NCBI GenBank assembly: GCA_020437755.1
Contig: JAGQVX010000009.1
Span: forward strand, 1-46,108
DNA: 46,108 nucleotides
DNA from: Flavobacteriales bacterium
Lineage (GTDB): Bacteria; Bacteroidota; Bacteroidia; Flavobacteriales_D; Sanyastnellaceae
Reading direction: 5' to 3'
Below are positions 1 through 9,600 of this stretch, in pieces. The notes beneath the pieces were generated by a model. The model searched no databases. It saw only the letters and a list, made by a program, of their open reading frames with translations, and was not told where the DNA came from. A program made the translations under genes and the position numbers. The stretch's first letter is position 1. Each line of letters opens with the position of its first letter.

Positions 1-68
1 TGGCTGCCTTCATCGCCTATAATATAACGCAGGTAAACTCCCGCACTTAATGTTCTGCCCTTCATCAT
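1..68 (-). CDS. Group II intron-encoded reverse transcriptase/maturase, N-terminal fragment
   Basis: An open frame starts inside domain IV of the intron, at tandem ATG codons (68 and 65; an in-frame TTG at 77 is also possible), directly after in-frame TAG stops. About 22 codons are visible before the left edge, beginning MMKGRTLSAGVYLRYI. The position is exactly where class C introns carry their LtrA-like protein, which would normally have reverse transcriptase and maturase domains over roughly 400 residues. No catalytic motif lies inside the window, so the assignment rests on position within the intron RNA, not on homology. A dead or truncated protein further left cannot be excluded. Confidence 0.5.
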   Translation of the reverse strand, partial: MMKGRTLSAGVYLRYIIGDEGS

Positions 69-452
69 TGACAGCAATGACTACTATGGCGTCGGCTGAC
101 TTCTGATTTGCCCCTTTGCATATCTCTATGCTCCGTTGTCCTGACTGAAAAAAAAATCAGTCCAAAACTGCTTATCAGACCTCCCCGGGTAAGAGCTATA
201 ACTTCCATTCCATACATCTGCCACATCTACAACCGCAGATTCCTGTGTAGTACCGGACTTCGTTTTGTATTGCAAACTCATCCATCTGCGACTGCCTCTG
301 TATGTGATTCCTGTTCGTCAGACCGGAACTTTGCCGCTTGCTTCCTTCAGATTCCACCTCACGATGGACACCCTTGCATTTGGCTAACACTTCCAACTAC
401 CGTGGCGTGTTCGGGACTTTAACCCTATAGTTATTGCCCATGCCGGGCACAC
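1..452 (-). mobile_element. Group II intron, class C (5' part; runs off left edge)
   Basis: On the minus strand the RNA begins at 452 with GTGTGCCCGGCATGGGC, the typical 5' end (GUGYG) of class C introns. It continues with the conserved blocks of this class: a TATAGGGT..AGTCCCGAAC block, CAAGGGTGTCC, GGAATCTGAAGGAAGC, a GGCAAA..CGGTCTGA block, GGATGAGTTTGCA, CTTACCCGGGGAGGTCT (193-177) and GAAGTCAGC..CCATAGTAG (103-81). Their order and spacing agree with what I recall of the Oceanobacillus iheyensis IIC ribozyme. The intron-encoded protein opens just after the last block, so domains I to III and the start of domain IV are present. Domains V and VI must lie to the left. The 5' end sits 4 nt past the atpC terminator, on the same strand, which is the usual class C target. 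A self-splicing retroelement; whether it is still active cannot be judged here. Confidence 0.9.
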
Positions 453-455
453 AAT

Positions 456-489
456 AAAAAATCCCTCCCGTCATAGACGAAAGGGATTT
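456..489 (-). terminator. Rho-independent terminator of atpD-atpC
   Basis: Read on the minus strand, AAATCCCT (489-482) pairs with AGGGATTT (466-459) and an inner CGTC pairs with GACG around a TAT loop. A run of six T follows. It starts 22 nt after the atpC stop. The group II intron begins only 4 nt downstream of the T run. Confidence 0.85.
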
Positions 490-511
490 CATTATCGTGT
501 TTCAATCACTT

Positions 512-748
512 CTATTCTGCAAGAACAATCACACGGTTGTTCAGTACCTCAACAGTACCGCCTTTAACATGAAACTCCTGCACCTTTCCGTCGGTGCCCT
601 CAACTTTCACATTGCCTTCGGCAAGTGTAGTAATGAGTGGAGCGTGGTTGTTCAGAATTCCCAGACTACCGTCCGATCCCGGAAGTGAAACCAAGCGGGC
701 TTCTCCTTCGAATACGTTCTTTTCTGGGGTCAGGATTTCTACTTTCAT
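512..748 (-). CDS. atpC: ATP synthase F1 subunit epsilon
   Basis: Epsilon subunit of F1Fo ATP synthase, part of the central stalk that couples rotation to catalysis. The 78 residues cover only the N-terminal beta-sandwich: the start MKVEILTPEKNVFEGEA, then the GSDGSLGILNNHAPLITTL core and the GGTVEVLNNRVIVLAE end. The C-terminal pair of helices found in the ~135-residue enterobacterial protein is absent. This short form is usual in Bacteroidota, so it is not a truncation. The gene lies 26 nt after atpD on the same strand and is followed by a strong terminator, so it is the last gene of this atpDC unit. The remaining ATP synthase subunits are not in the window. Confidence 0.96.
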   Translation of the reverse strand: MKVEILTPEKNVFEGEARLVSLPGSDGSLGILNNHAPLITTLAEGNVKVEGTDGKVQEFHVKGGTVEVLNNRVIVLAE

Positions 749-774
749 GAGGGTATTCTTTTATATTCCCTTGA

Positions 775-2367
<1,593 letters not shown>

Positions 2368-2402
2368 TTATTCACCACCTCTCTCCAACAGGTATATTCA
2401 CC

Positions 2403-2410
2403 TATCTTTG
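2403..2410 (+). promoter_or_regulatory. -7 element of the ribF operon promoter
   Basis: TATCTTTG matches the Bacteroidota -7 consensus TAnnTTTG. No clear TTG lies at the -33 position. A start of transcription near 2416 favours the TTG codon at 2442 as the ribF start over any codon at 2412. Confidence 0.45.
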
Positions 2411-2441
2411 AGTGCCCTTTGTAACTCCTTTTTTCCTGGAA

Positions 2442-3371
2442 TTGAAGATCTATAAAAACCTGCAAGACGTCCCTGCCCTGAAACGCCCAATCCTTACCAT
2501 TGGCACGTTTGACGGGGTGCACAAGGGACATGTTCACATTATTCGAAGACTGGTGGAAGAGGCGGAATCCATCGACGGACAAACCGTGATGCTCACTTTT
2601 TTCCCGCATCCTCGTATGGTGCTTTTCCCGGAAGATCACGGACTAAAGTTGTTGAATACTCCTGATGAAAAAGCATATCTGCTCCAAAGAGCCGGTATTA
2701 ACCATCTGGTTACCCTTCCTTTTTCGTCAGATTTCTCCAGAATGACTCCTTTCAACTATATCCGCGACATCCTGGTGAATGCCCTCCATGTCCATAAAGT
2801 AGTGGTAGGCTATGACCACCATTTTGGCCGAAACCGGGAAGGCACTATTGCCGATCTCAAGGAATATGCGGAGATGTACCACTATCAGGTTGAGGAAATA
2901 GCCGCTCATGAAGTAAAAGACATTCGGGTAAGCTCCACAAAAATCCGAAAAGCCATTACTGATGGCAATGTAACCCTGGCCAGCTTTCTCCTGGGCTACG
3001 ACTATATGCTTTCGGGTATGGTAACTAAGGGGGATGGCATAGGCCGGAAAATTCAATTCCCCACCGCAAACATCGTCCCGGAGTTCAAATGGAAACTTAT
3101 TCCGGGGCAAGGTGTTTATGCCTGTCGCATATCCTTTGGCAACCAAAAACACGTTGCCATGGTCAATATAGGTACAAGGCCTACCGTTTCTCAGTCACAG
3201 GAGCTTAAAATCGAAGCGCATATACTTGACTGGGAGGGTGACTTGTACGACCAGAGGGTCACCCTTGAGTTTGTGACGCGCATCAGAGAGGAACGTACGT
3301 TCGACTCGGTGGATAGCCTGGCAAGACAATTGATGAAAGACAAAGAAAAAACCGCGGAACTGTTTCGATGA
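2442..3371 (+). CDS. ribF: Bifunctional riboflavin kinase / FAD synthetase
   Basis: Cytoplasmic enzyme that phosphorylates riboflavin to FMN and adenylates FMN to FAD. The N-terminal FAD synthetase (nucleotidyltransferase) domain shows GTFDGVHKGH (residues 21-30) and the VVGYDHHFGRNREG segment. The flavokinase domain begins near residue 185 and carries GDGIGRKIQFPTANI. The 309-residue length is normal. I chose the TTG at 2442 because the family usually begins with MK-(I/V)-(Y/F); an upstream codon at 2412 would lie at or before the likely transcription start. It is the first gene of a four-gene operon: its stop overlaps the ATG of the next gene (ATGA, 3368-3371). Confidence 0.95.
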   Translation: MKIYKNLQDVPALKRPILTIGTFDGVHKGHVHIIRRLVEEAESIDGQTVMLTFFPHPRMVLFPEDHGLKLLNTPDEKAYLLQRAGINHLVTLPFSSDFSRMTPFNYIRDILVNALHVHKVVVGYDHHFGRNREGTIADLKEYAEMYHYQVEEIAAHEVKDIRVSSTKIRKAITDGNVTLASFLLGYDYMLSGMVTKGDGIGRKIQFPTANIVPEFKWKLIPGQGVYACRISFGNQKHVAMVNIGTRPTVSQSQELKIEAHILDWEGDLYDQRVTLEFVTRIREERTFDSVDSLARQLMKDKEKTAELFR

Positions 3372-3970
3372 GAATTGTACTCCTCATATGTTTCATTGCA
3401 TGCGCTAACCTGTATACCCGGGCTCAGCTTCTTTCCCCCGAGCAATTGGACACCGCACATGTGTACACCTCCCTCGAAGAAGCTTTGGTATATCCGCAAA
3501 AGGTTTACCGGCTCGATCTCACCCGAAACCGCATGAAATCCTTTCCGGAACAGATTTTTCTCCTCACCAACCTCAACGAGCTCATTCTGGACAAGAACAA
3601 GATCACCGAAATCCCTCCACAGATTTCACAACTTAAGAACTTGCAACGGCTAAGCATCGAATCCAATAAAATTGAAGTGTGGCCTGCCGAATTGTGCAAA
3701 CTAAACAAGCTCATTTTCCTCAATCTTGGTGATAATTTCATTGGTCGTATCCCCGATGATATCCGTAGAATGCAGGCTCTGCAAACACTTATACTCTGGG
3801 GAAACATCATTGGTTATTATCCTGTCACAATGGGACAGCTTGAGAACCTTCAGGAACTCGATCTGCTGCACAATGAAATGAATGCCGAAGAACAAACGCG
3901 TCTTGTTAACCTGATGCCGGAAGTGGACATCCATTTTTCACCTCCCTGCGTCTGCACGTTTGAAGACTAA
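3368..3970 (+). CDS. Leucine-rich repeat protein, exported
   Basis: A 200-residue protein with a cleavable signal peptide (hydrophobic start, AQ at about 19-20) followed by about five leucine-rich repeats of the bacterial type, with the LxxLxLxxNxI pattern (for example LNELILDKNKITEIP, LQRLSIESNKIEVWP, LIFLNLGDNFIGRIP, LQELDLLHNEM). It ends in a short Cys-containing tail (PPCVCTFED) and has no T9SS sorting domain. Such repeats normally form a curved binding surface for another protein; the partner is unknown. It overlaps the ribF stop by 4 nt and precedes pnuC by 23 nt, so it is translated with cofactor genes, but nothing in the sequence shows a role in cofactor metabolism. Confidence 0.85.
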   Translation: MRIVLLICFIACANLYTRAQLLSPEQLDTAHVYTSLEEALVYPQKVYRLDLTRNRMKSFPEQIFLLTNLNELILDKNKITEIPPQISQLKNLQRLSIESNKIEVWPAELCKLNKLIFLNLGDNFIGRIPDDIRRMQALQTLILWGNIIGYYPVTMGQLENLQELDLLHNEMNAEEQTRLVNLMPEVDIHFSPPCVCTFED

Positions 3971-3993
3971 CTGCTCTGCCCTACTTTTGACGC

Positions 3994-4557
3994 GTGATTT
4001 CAATCTCCCGACATCAGCGCCTCGTCCTCTTTTTGGAAATCTTCGCCGTTATTGGCAATTTGCTCTACACCTGGTTGTACCTCAAAGGTGAACCCATCGC
4101 ATTTGCCTTTGCATTTGTGGGCTCCCTCGCATTTGTGTGGGTTTGCTTTCAAAAGAAAATTTTCGCGGAAAGCGCACTCCATGTCTTCTACACCTTCATG
4201 GCTATATATGGGTTTCTGCATGTCAACGACACCTGGGCACTTGAACATTTGCCTTTATGGCGGCACATTTTGCTCATCATACCGGCTATTCTCCTCACGG
4301 TTGTTACCGGCAGATTTTTGCAGCGACGCACTTCTTCCAAAATGCCTTATCTCGACGCCTTTACAACCGTTTTCAGCATTGTTGCAACCTGGCTTATGGT
4401 CAATTTTGTGCATGAGAACTGGCTGTATTGGATCATTATCGATTTCGTGGCTATATTCCTGTATGTACGTCGAAAACTCTATTTCGGTGCCTTGCTCTTT
4501 TTGATTTACACATTTCTCGCTATCGATGGGTTCTTTAACCTCAGCTTGTTTACATGA
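3994..4557 (+). CDS. pnuC: Nicotinamide riboside/mononucleoside transporter, PnuC family
   Basis: Inner-membrane protein with about seven hydrophobic segments in 187 residues, the usual PnuC size. The C-terminal part, ENWLYWIIIDFVAIFLYVRR followed by a YFGALLFLIYTFLAIDGF segment, closely fits the PnuC signature around the substrate channel (W-x-x-x-D and Y-rich helices). PnuC proteins let vitamin B3 nucleosides diffuse in; trapping needs phosphorylation by a kinase. That kinase is the next gene, overlapping by 4 nt (ATGA). The start is a GTG at 3994. An ATG further inside would delete the first membrane helix. Confidence 0.9.
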   Translation: MISISRHQRLVLFLEIFAVIGNLLYTWLYLKGEPIAFAFAFVGSLAFVWVCFQKKIFAESALHVFYTFMAIYGFLHVNDTWALEHLPLWRHILLIIPAILLTVVTGRFLQRRTSSKMPYLDAFTTVFSIVATWLMVNFVHENWLYWIIIDFVAIFLYVRRKLYFGALLFLIYTFLAIDGFFNLSLFT

Positions 4558-5066
4558 AGATTATCGCAGTCACCGGTCCTGAATCCTCCGGTAAAACAAC
4601 GTTTTGCAGAGTACTCCAGCACTTGACGCAGGGAGTTGTCATTCCCGAATACAGTCGTGTTTACCTCAGGAATAAGAAAGAGTACGATCTTCAGGATTTG
4701 GAAGTTATGGCACAAGGCCAAATGGAAAACTTGAGGAAAATAATGGAGGCCAACCCGAAAACGATCATCTGCGACACGGACATGACCGTGATGACCATAT
4801 GGTGTGATGAGCGATTTGGCCTTGTGCCCGATTCTATTCAAGCACTATGCAACGATGAGCACTATGACCTACTCTTTCTGTGTGCTCCCGACATCCCCTG
4901 GGAAGCGGACCCACTGCGTGAAAACCCGGATGACCGGGATCGGCTGTTTGAAGTGTATAAAGAGAAACTGACAACATCCGGGAAAAGGCATGTTGTGATA
5001 AACGGAAGCGAATTGGACAGGGAAAAAACGGCCCGAAAAGCACTTCTTCAGGTGGGTTTATTGTAA
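4554..5066 (+). CDS. NadR-type ribosylnicotinamide kinase (ATP-binding protein)
   Basis: A 170-residue P-loop kinase. Walker A is GPESSGKT (residues 8-15); a Walker-B-like TIICDTDMTV follows near residue 70, and the lid carries DPLRENPDDRDR. This matches the C-terminal ribosylnicotinamide kinase domain of NadR. The N-terminal DNA-binding and NMN adenylyltransferase domains of enterobacterial NadR are missing, so it would only phosphorylate imported nicotinamide riboside to NMN. Overlap with pnuC by 4 nt supports this metabolic trapping role. Family members are often annotated merely as AAA family ATPase. It is the last gene of the ribF operon. Confidence 0.85.
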   Translation: MKIIAVTGPESSGKTTFCRVLQHLTQGVVIPEYSRVYLRNKKEYDLQDLEVMAQGQMENLRKIMEANPKTIICDTDMTVMTIWCDERFGLVPDSIQALCNDEHYDLLFLCAPDIPWEADPLRENPDDRDRLFEVYKEKLTTSGKRHVVINGSELDREKTARKALLQVGLL

Positions 5067-5092
5067 TTACGTCCGAGCATAGGCCCAAAATC

Positions 5093-5118
5093 AAAAAAGG
5101 CCGCCATACGGCAGCCTT
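5093..5118 (-). terminator. Rho-independent terminator after tonB
   Basis: On the minus strand AAGGC-T-GCC GTAT GGC-G-GCCTT forms a G+C-rich hairpin ending in six T (5098-5093). It lies 17 nt after the tonB stop. On the plus strand the hairpin is not followed by a clean T run, so it is a weaker stop for the ribF operon. Confidence 0.8.
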
Positions 5119-5135
5119 CTTGAAAATATTTTTGC

Positions 5136-5837
5136 TTACTTGATTACGAAACGAACAGGAATCGTGTAACGCACCGTTACCGGCTTTCCACGTTGCTCGC
5201 CCGGAGTATGTTTCGGCAAACCTTCAACGGCTTGCTTAGCGATCTTGTCCAGACTAGAGTGTACACCGCGTACAACATCTACATTCTGCACTTCTCCTTT
5301 GCTGTTGATTTCGTAATAAACGAATACCGTTCCCTGGATTCCTGCATCTTTTGCGATGGATGGATAGGTAATCGAACCCTGCACATGTTGAATCACCTTG
5401 TTACCGGTACAAGCGCTAAGCTCTTCTCCACGGAGTCCTTCGCAGCCCGGGAAGGCAGGCATCTTCTCAACGATTGAGAAAATCTCCTCTTCTTCCACCA
5501 CTTCCTCTTCAACTTCGATGATTTCGATTTCCGTTTCCTCATCCACTTCCAAATCCAATTCGATCTCTACCTCAGGTTCTTCATCATCTTCTACGATTTC
5601 AATGATGGTAGTTTGAACCGGTGGCGGTGGTGGGGGAGGTGGCTTGAGCATATTCACAGGAATAATCTCATCTTCGATAACATCAAGATTCCCTGTGAAC
5701 GTAACTTTCTCCACAATATCAAACGACGTCCAGGCCATCGCACACAGTGAGATGGAAAGGATCGACATCAGCCCAACGAGAAACCAAACGGGACGTTTGT
5801 TTTCCAAATTGGCGCCTTCTGTTTTTCGTGACTTCAT
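5136..5837 (-). CDS. tonB: Energy transducer TonB
   Basis: TonB transmits the proton-motive force to outer-membrane receptors. The 233-residue protein has a short cytoplasmic start, one membrane helix (about 17-37), a periplasmic stretch with eight consecutive prolines (66-73), a strongly acidic linker rich in Glu/Val/Ile (about 82-120), and a C-terminal TonB domain (about 140-233) with the pattern YPSIAKDAGIQGTVFVYYEI and ending YTIPVRFVIK. The linker is acidic rather than Lys-Pro rich as in enterobacteria; this is common in Bacteroidota. It is the last gene of the maeB-ruvA-sprA-gcvH-vanZ run, 40 nt after the VanZ-like gene. The partners exbB and exbD are not in the window. Confidence 0.93.
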   Translation of the reverse strand: MKSRKTEGANLENKRPVWFLVGLMSILSISLCAMAWTSFDIVEKVTFTGNLDVIEDEIIPVNMLKPPPPPPPPVQTTIIEIVEDDEEPEVEIELDLEVDEETEIEIIEVEEEVVEEEEIFSIVEKMPAFPGCEGLRGEELSACTGNKVIQHVQGSITYPSIAKDAGIQGTVFVYYEINSKGEVQNVDVVRGVHSSLDKIAKQAVEGLPKHTPGEQRGKPVTVRYTIPVRFVIK

Positions 5838-5877
5838 AAGTAGTTCTTTGAGCTTTTAAAATTAGGAAGAATATCCA

Positions 5878-6261
5878 TCATGCAAACGCCGTACTGCCAT
5901 AAATTATTCTAAAAATAACGATTCCGAGCAAGGCTCCTGCACAATTGGCTACCATATCGAGTATGTCGGTAGTGCGCTCCACAAATACCATTCCCTGTAT
6001 TGACTCCATGAGAATTCCATAGCAGATGCCTATTCCCAAGGCGAGCCAAGTGGCCCGATTCCGCAATGCACGTGAAACGTTTTGCCTTCTAAAGCCCACA
6101 ATCATGATCGTAACGAAGAGGGAAAACATCAGGGCATGCATCATTTTGTCTGCCCCAAATACATCCCAAATCGTCATTGAGGGAAGATCTGTGCCCGGAA
6201 TGGCGTACAACAACAGAATCAATATCCCCCAACTGATCGAAGGGAGAAGAAAGCGCAACAT
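5878..6261 (-). CDS. VanZ family membrane protein
   Basis: A 127-residue protein with four hydrophobic segments, typical of VanZ-like proteins. Conserved features seen are the charged DKMMHALMFSLF segment after the first helix (the D-K-x-x-H family hallmark) and the GILMESIQGMVFVERTTDILDMVAN segment, read here in two overlapping parts around the E-x-x-Q and R-x-x-D-x-x-D positions. VanZ gives low-level teicoplanin resistance in enterococci, but the role in Bacteroidota is unknown and resistance should not be assumed. It starts 4 nt after the gcvH stop, so it is certainly cotranscribed with gcvH. Confidence 0.88.
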   Translation of the reverse strand: MLRFLLPSISWGILILLLYAIPGTDLPSMTIWDVFGADKMMHALMFSLFVTIMIVGFRRQNVSRALRNRATWLALGIGICYGILMESIQGMVFVERTTDILDMVANCAGALLGIVIFRIIYGSTAFA

Positions 6262-6265
6262 GAAT

Positions 6266-6637
6266 TTATGAGATCAGATCGCGGTATTCATCTGCCGAAA
6301 GAAGTCCTTCAGCTTCGCCGTCCAATTTCACTTTGATCATCCAACCTGCTCCGTATGGATCTTCATTCACTGCCGCCGGATTGTCTTCCAAATCACCGTT
6401 CACCTCCATTACATTGCCTGGAACGGGCATGAACAGATCAGACACCGTCTTGACAGCTTCAACAGTTCCGAATACTTCTTCAGCATCCAAATCCTCGCCT
6501 TCGGTTTCAATTTCGACGTAAACGATATCACCCAACTCTTTTTGAGCAAAGTCAGTGATTCCTACGGTAGCCACATCTCCGTCAATACGAATCCATTCGT
6601 GATCGCGGGTGTATTTCAAATCTGCAGGTATATTCAT
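6266..6637 (-). CDS. gcvH: Glycine cleavage system H protein
   Basis: Lipoyl carrier protein that shuttles the aminomethyl group between the P, T and L proteins of glycine cleavage. The 123 residues show the typical start (IPADLKYTRDHEWIRIDGD), a GITDFAQKELGDIVYVE segment, and the lipoylation site VEAVKTVSDL with Lys63. The end, YDLIS-like (EYRDLIS), is also normal. The other gcv genes are absent from the window. H protein encoded beside sprA is a recurrent Bacteroidota arrangement, so the location reflects conserved gene order rather than function. It starts 48 nt after the sprA stop. Confidence 0.96.
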   Translation of the reverse strand: MNIPADLKYTRDHEWIRIDGDVATVGITDFAQKELGDIVYVEIETEGEDLDAEEVFGTVEAVKTVSDLFMPVPGNVMEVNGDLEDNPAAVNEDPYGAGWMIKVKLDGEAEGLLSADEYRDLIS

Positions 6638-6685
6638 TTGAATTTATTTGCCGACAAAAATAGACTATTTGCCCAACCGTCCAAG

Positions 6686-9600
6686 TTATTGCGTGAGTGT
6701 GAATCGAAGCGCCAGACCCGCATTGATATTCGAGGTCGGGAACGAGGTAGAAATCTTCGGACGAGTAAGCTGTTGATCGTAGAACAGGTTGATCGTGAGT
6801 GCCTGACTCACAACCAGTCCTACCGTTCCTTTGATACTGATAAGCTTCTGTCCGGCAGTAACCTGATTCTGGTCTTCTTCCATCTTGCGGATCAAGGTAA
6901 GATTGTCTCGCAGGGTGAAATCTACGCGCACATCCAAATCCGTATTTGGGATCAACTTGATGGGCAACTTACTTCCTTTCTTGCGGGCAAATGGGTTAGG
7001 AATATCCGTAAACTTATACCCTATTCCCATAACAAGCGCATTGCTCTTTGTTTCCGTAATCTGGAAGTTGGTCATTGCCAAAGCCACGGTACGGTCTTTC
7101 TTCCATTCAATCTTCAACTGAGGATCATTCTTTCCTTTGGTCTTGATGGTCATATCGAAACCAATCAAGGGAGAAAGCTGCTCAGAAATCGTAACGGTAT
7201 TGATCTGACGCTCGGTAATATAGTTCGGGAACTCCGCCTGATCAAATGATTCAGGCAACCCGTCACCGTTCGTGTCTTCGTAATTCAAATTCGTAATATA
7301 CTGCGTCGACAGTGTGCTTCGATAAGTATGGCTGATCGAGAACTGCTTGAAATACTTCTTGAATCGCTTGTTCTTCGTCAGTCCGTCGTAGGTTACACGC
7401 CAGTTGGGCAGCACTTTAGACTTGAATACATCCAAACTCACGGCATTGGGATCCTGGCCGGTATATGCGGCAATGAATGCCGGAATAACAACACTTTGGG
7501 ATGTAGGTCCCCATCCTTCATAGAAGCCATTATTCTCCGCTTGATCTAACTCATAGTTCTCAGCGTTCAATCGCGAAGACATGATCAATCTATTGGTCTT
7601 GAATGTGCGGAACACCTCTGAATTGTAATCATCTTCGTCTTTGATGAAGGCCGTTGGCCAAGTGATGATTGTAGCGGAATAATTACCTGTTTCAACCGGT
7701 GAATCAAACACAAAGTCACCTGCGTCATCATCATAACGGAAGAAAGAAGTATAGTTCCTGGCCACTTGCTTGTTCGCAGTGAGTTCAACTTTGAAATGCT
7801 GGAAAGGCTCCAGGTTCGCACGAACATTCCATTGCTCATTGTAGGTCTCAGAATACTGTTGATTCTGATATGGATTGGAAATCAAATATCCGTTGGTGGC
7901 TGCATTGTAAACAAATGTCTCACTTCGTCCCACAGGGTTTCCGTAGAGATCGGTATCCTGGTGACCAAACACAAACGGCCATCCCGGTGCCTGGAATTGG
8001 TCGTCCATACCTAGTATGTAGGTCTGGCGTCCATATCCGGGAATTAACAAGCCCTCGTTTCGACTAAATGAACCTGAAACATTGCGTACCGACATTAACA
8101 GTCGCAATACTGAATGCAGCGGATTGAAGCTGATTTTATCCTTCTTATCTTCATCCTCCTTCACATTTCCAAAACCATCAACTTTATCCTTATCAACCTC
8201 ATCTTTATTATTCTTCTTTTTCTTGTTGACGGTGTCGTTGTTAATGTCTTTGAGGTAGTCAATCTTGTTGTACAAATTCAGGAAGTTCGCTTGCGCATTC
8301 AATTGCAGATTGCGAGAATTCTGAATGGTATTTCCAAGTGAATCTTGTGCAAACGGCGCTCGATCCCAGCGATAGGTTCCGGCATAACGGGCATCCGAAC
8401 TGATGAAATCAAGCAGAGGCAACTTGTCAAATGGCAACTTATAACTCAAGTTCGCCGCCTGATTGTAATTGGTAGTCTCTCCCAGGTTTTGAATGTTCAT
8501 CATCACGGTATCTTTGTAAGCCTGATACCAATCCTGATCTTCTTTGTCTATCACTCCTTGAGGCTCCCCGATAAGCGCAACATTATTCGCGTTCAGGTCA
8601 AACTTCAGGTTCTTGGTTATATCGTATTTGAAATTGTACTGGCGTGTCCAATTCCAGGTCTTCATAGCCTGAGTCTGGATCAAGACGTCTGACTCAATAC
8701 CAAACAGTTCAGCAGTATTGTTTCGGATCCGACTCGTCTCATACGTACGATCCATTTCGGTGATAAAAGAAAACTGCTTAATGCCCGGATAGAAGTTAAA
8801 TTCCTTCAACCATTTCAAATAAGGTGAGGTTTTAATTACCCCCATCTGTGCAAATGGCTTAATCTCTTTCGGATTATTGTTCCAGGTGTAGTTGAAACTT
8901 CCTCGGTAGTTCTTGTTGATACGGAACTCCGTGTTGATGTCGCGCTGGTACAATTCATTGTAGGCATAAGACACCGAGAAGTTCTGTATCGAGTAGAACG
9001 GTGTTTTGTTACCCTTACTACCACCTTTGCCTTTGCCTTTTCCTTTGGCTTCAACCTCTCCGGCTTCAGCCTTCGGCTTTCCACCTCCACCTTTTCCTTT
9101 AGGAGCGATTTTAACGTTGGTGAAGTTAATCGACCTTCGCTTGACCAGTGTCTGGGCCTTTTTCTTGCGTTGATCGTTCAAATTGGGGACGTCCGCTAAT
9201 TCGACATCCGGACTGAGTGGATCGTACTGTGGTGTGGTTACCGTTTCGGAGAAACCCAGATACATAGGAAGCTGTACACCCAAATCTTCCGGGAAGAATT
9301 TTCCGAGCTTGAGCGTAGTATTGGCGTCTACCCCTCTTATTGTCTCTTGCTGACGTTCCTGAACTCGCTGTTCCAGGGTTCCAAATCCGGGAGTGCTGAT
9401 ATTACCTGCGACCGACAAATTACCAAAGTCCGCCAGTCCGGCGTTCATACGTGCAACTGCGGCCCAGCCTCCACTCTCGTTGAAATCGGTAAGTCGAAGC
9501 TCATTCACCCAAACATTGGCGCAAACCGACATGCCATCATCTACTGAAGTGTAAGGGTTATTCAGGTCATCCGGATTACGAATACCAATCATAACTACAA

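Noticed and set aside
108..422. A 104-codon plus-strand frame and a 66-codon minus-strand frame (196-396) near the left edge
   Set aside because: Both lie in conserved RNA blocks of the group IIC intron; neither resembles a protein and no start signal is seen.
5878..6261. A teicoplanin resistance role for the VanZ-like gene
   Set aside because: It stands alone in a housekeeping operon without van genes; VanZ-like proteins are widespread in Bacteroidota.
6542..7249. Plus-strand frames of 60 to 235 codons throughout 6.5-14.1 kb
   Set aside because: Shadows of the intact sprA, gcvH and ruvA genes; the opposite strand has family-level matches over the whole length.
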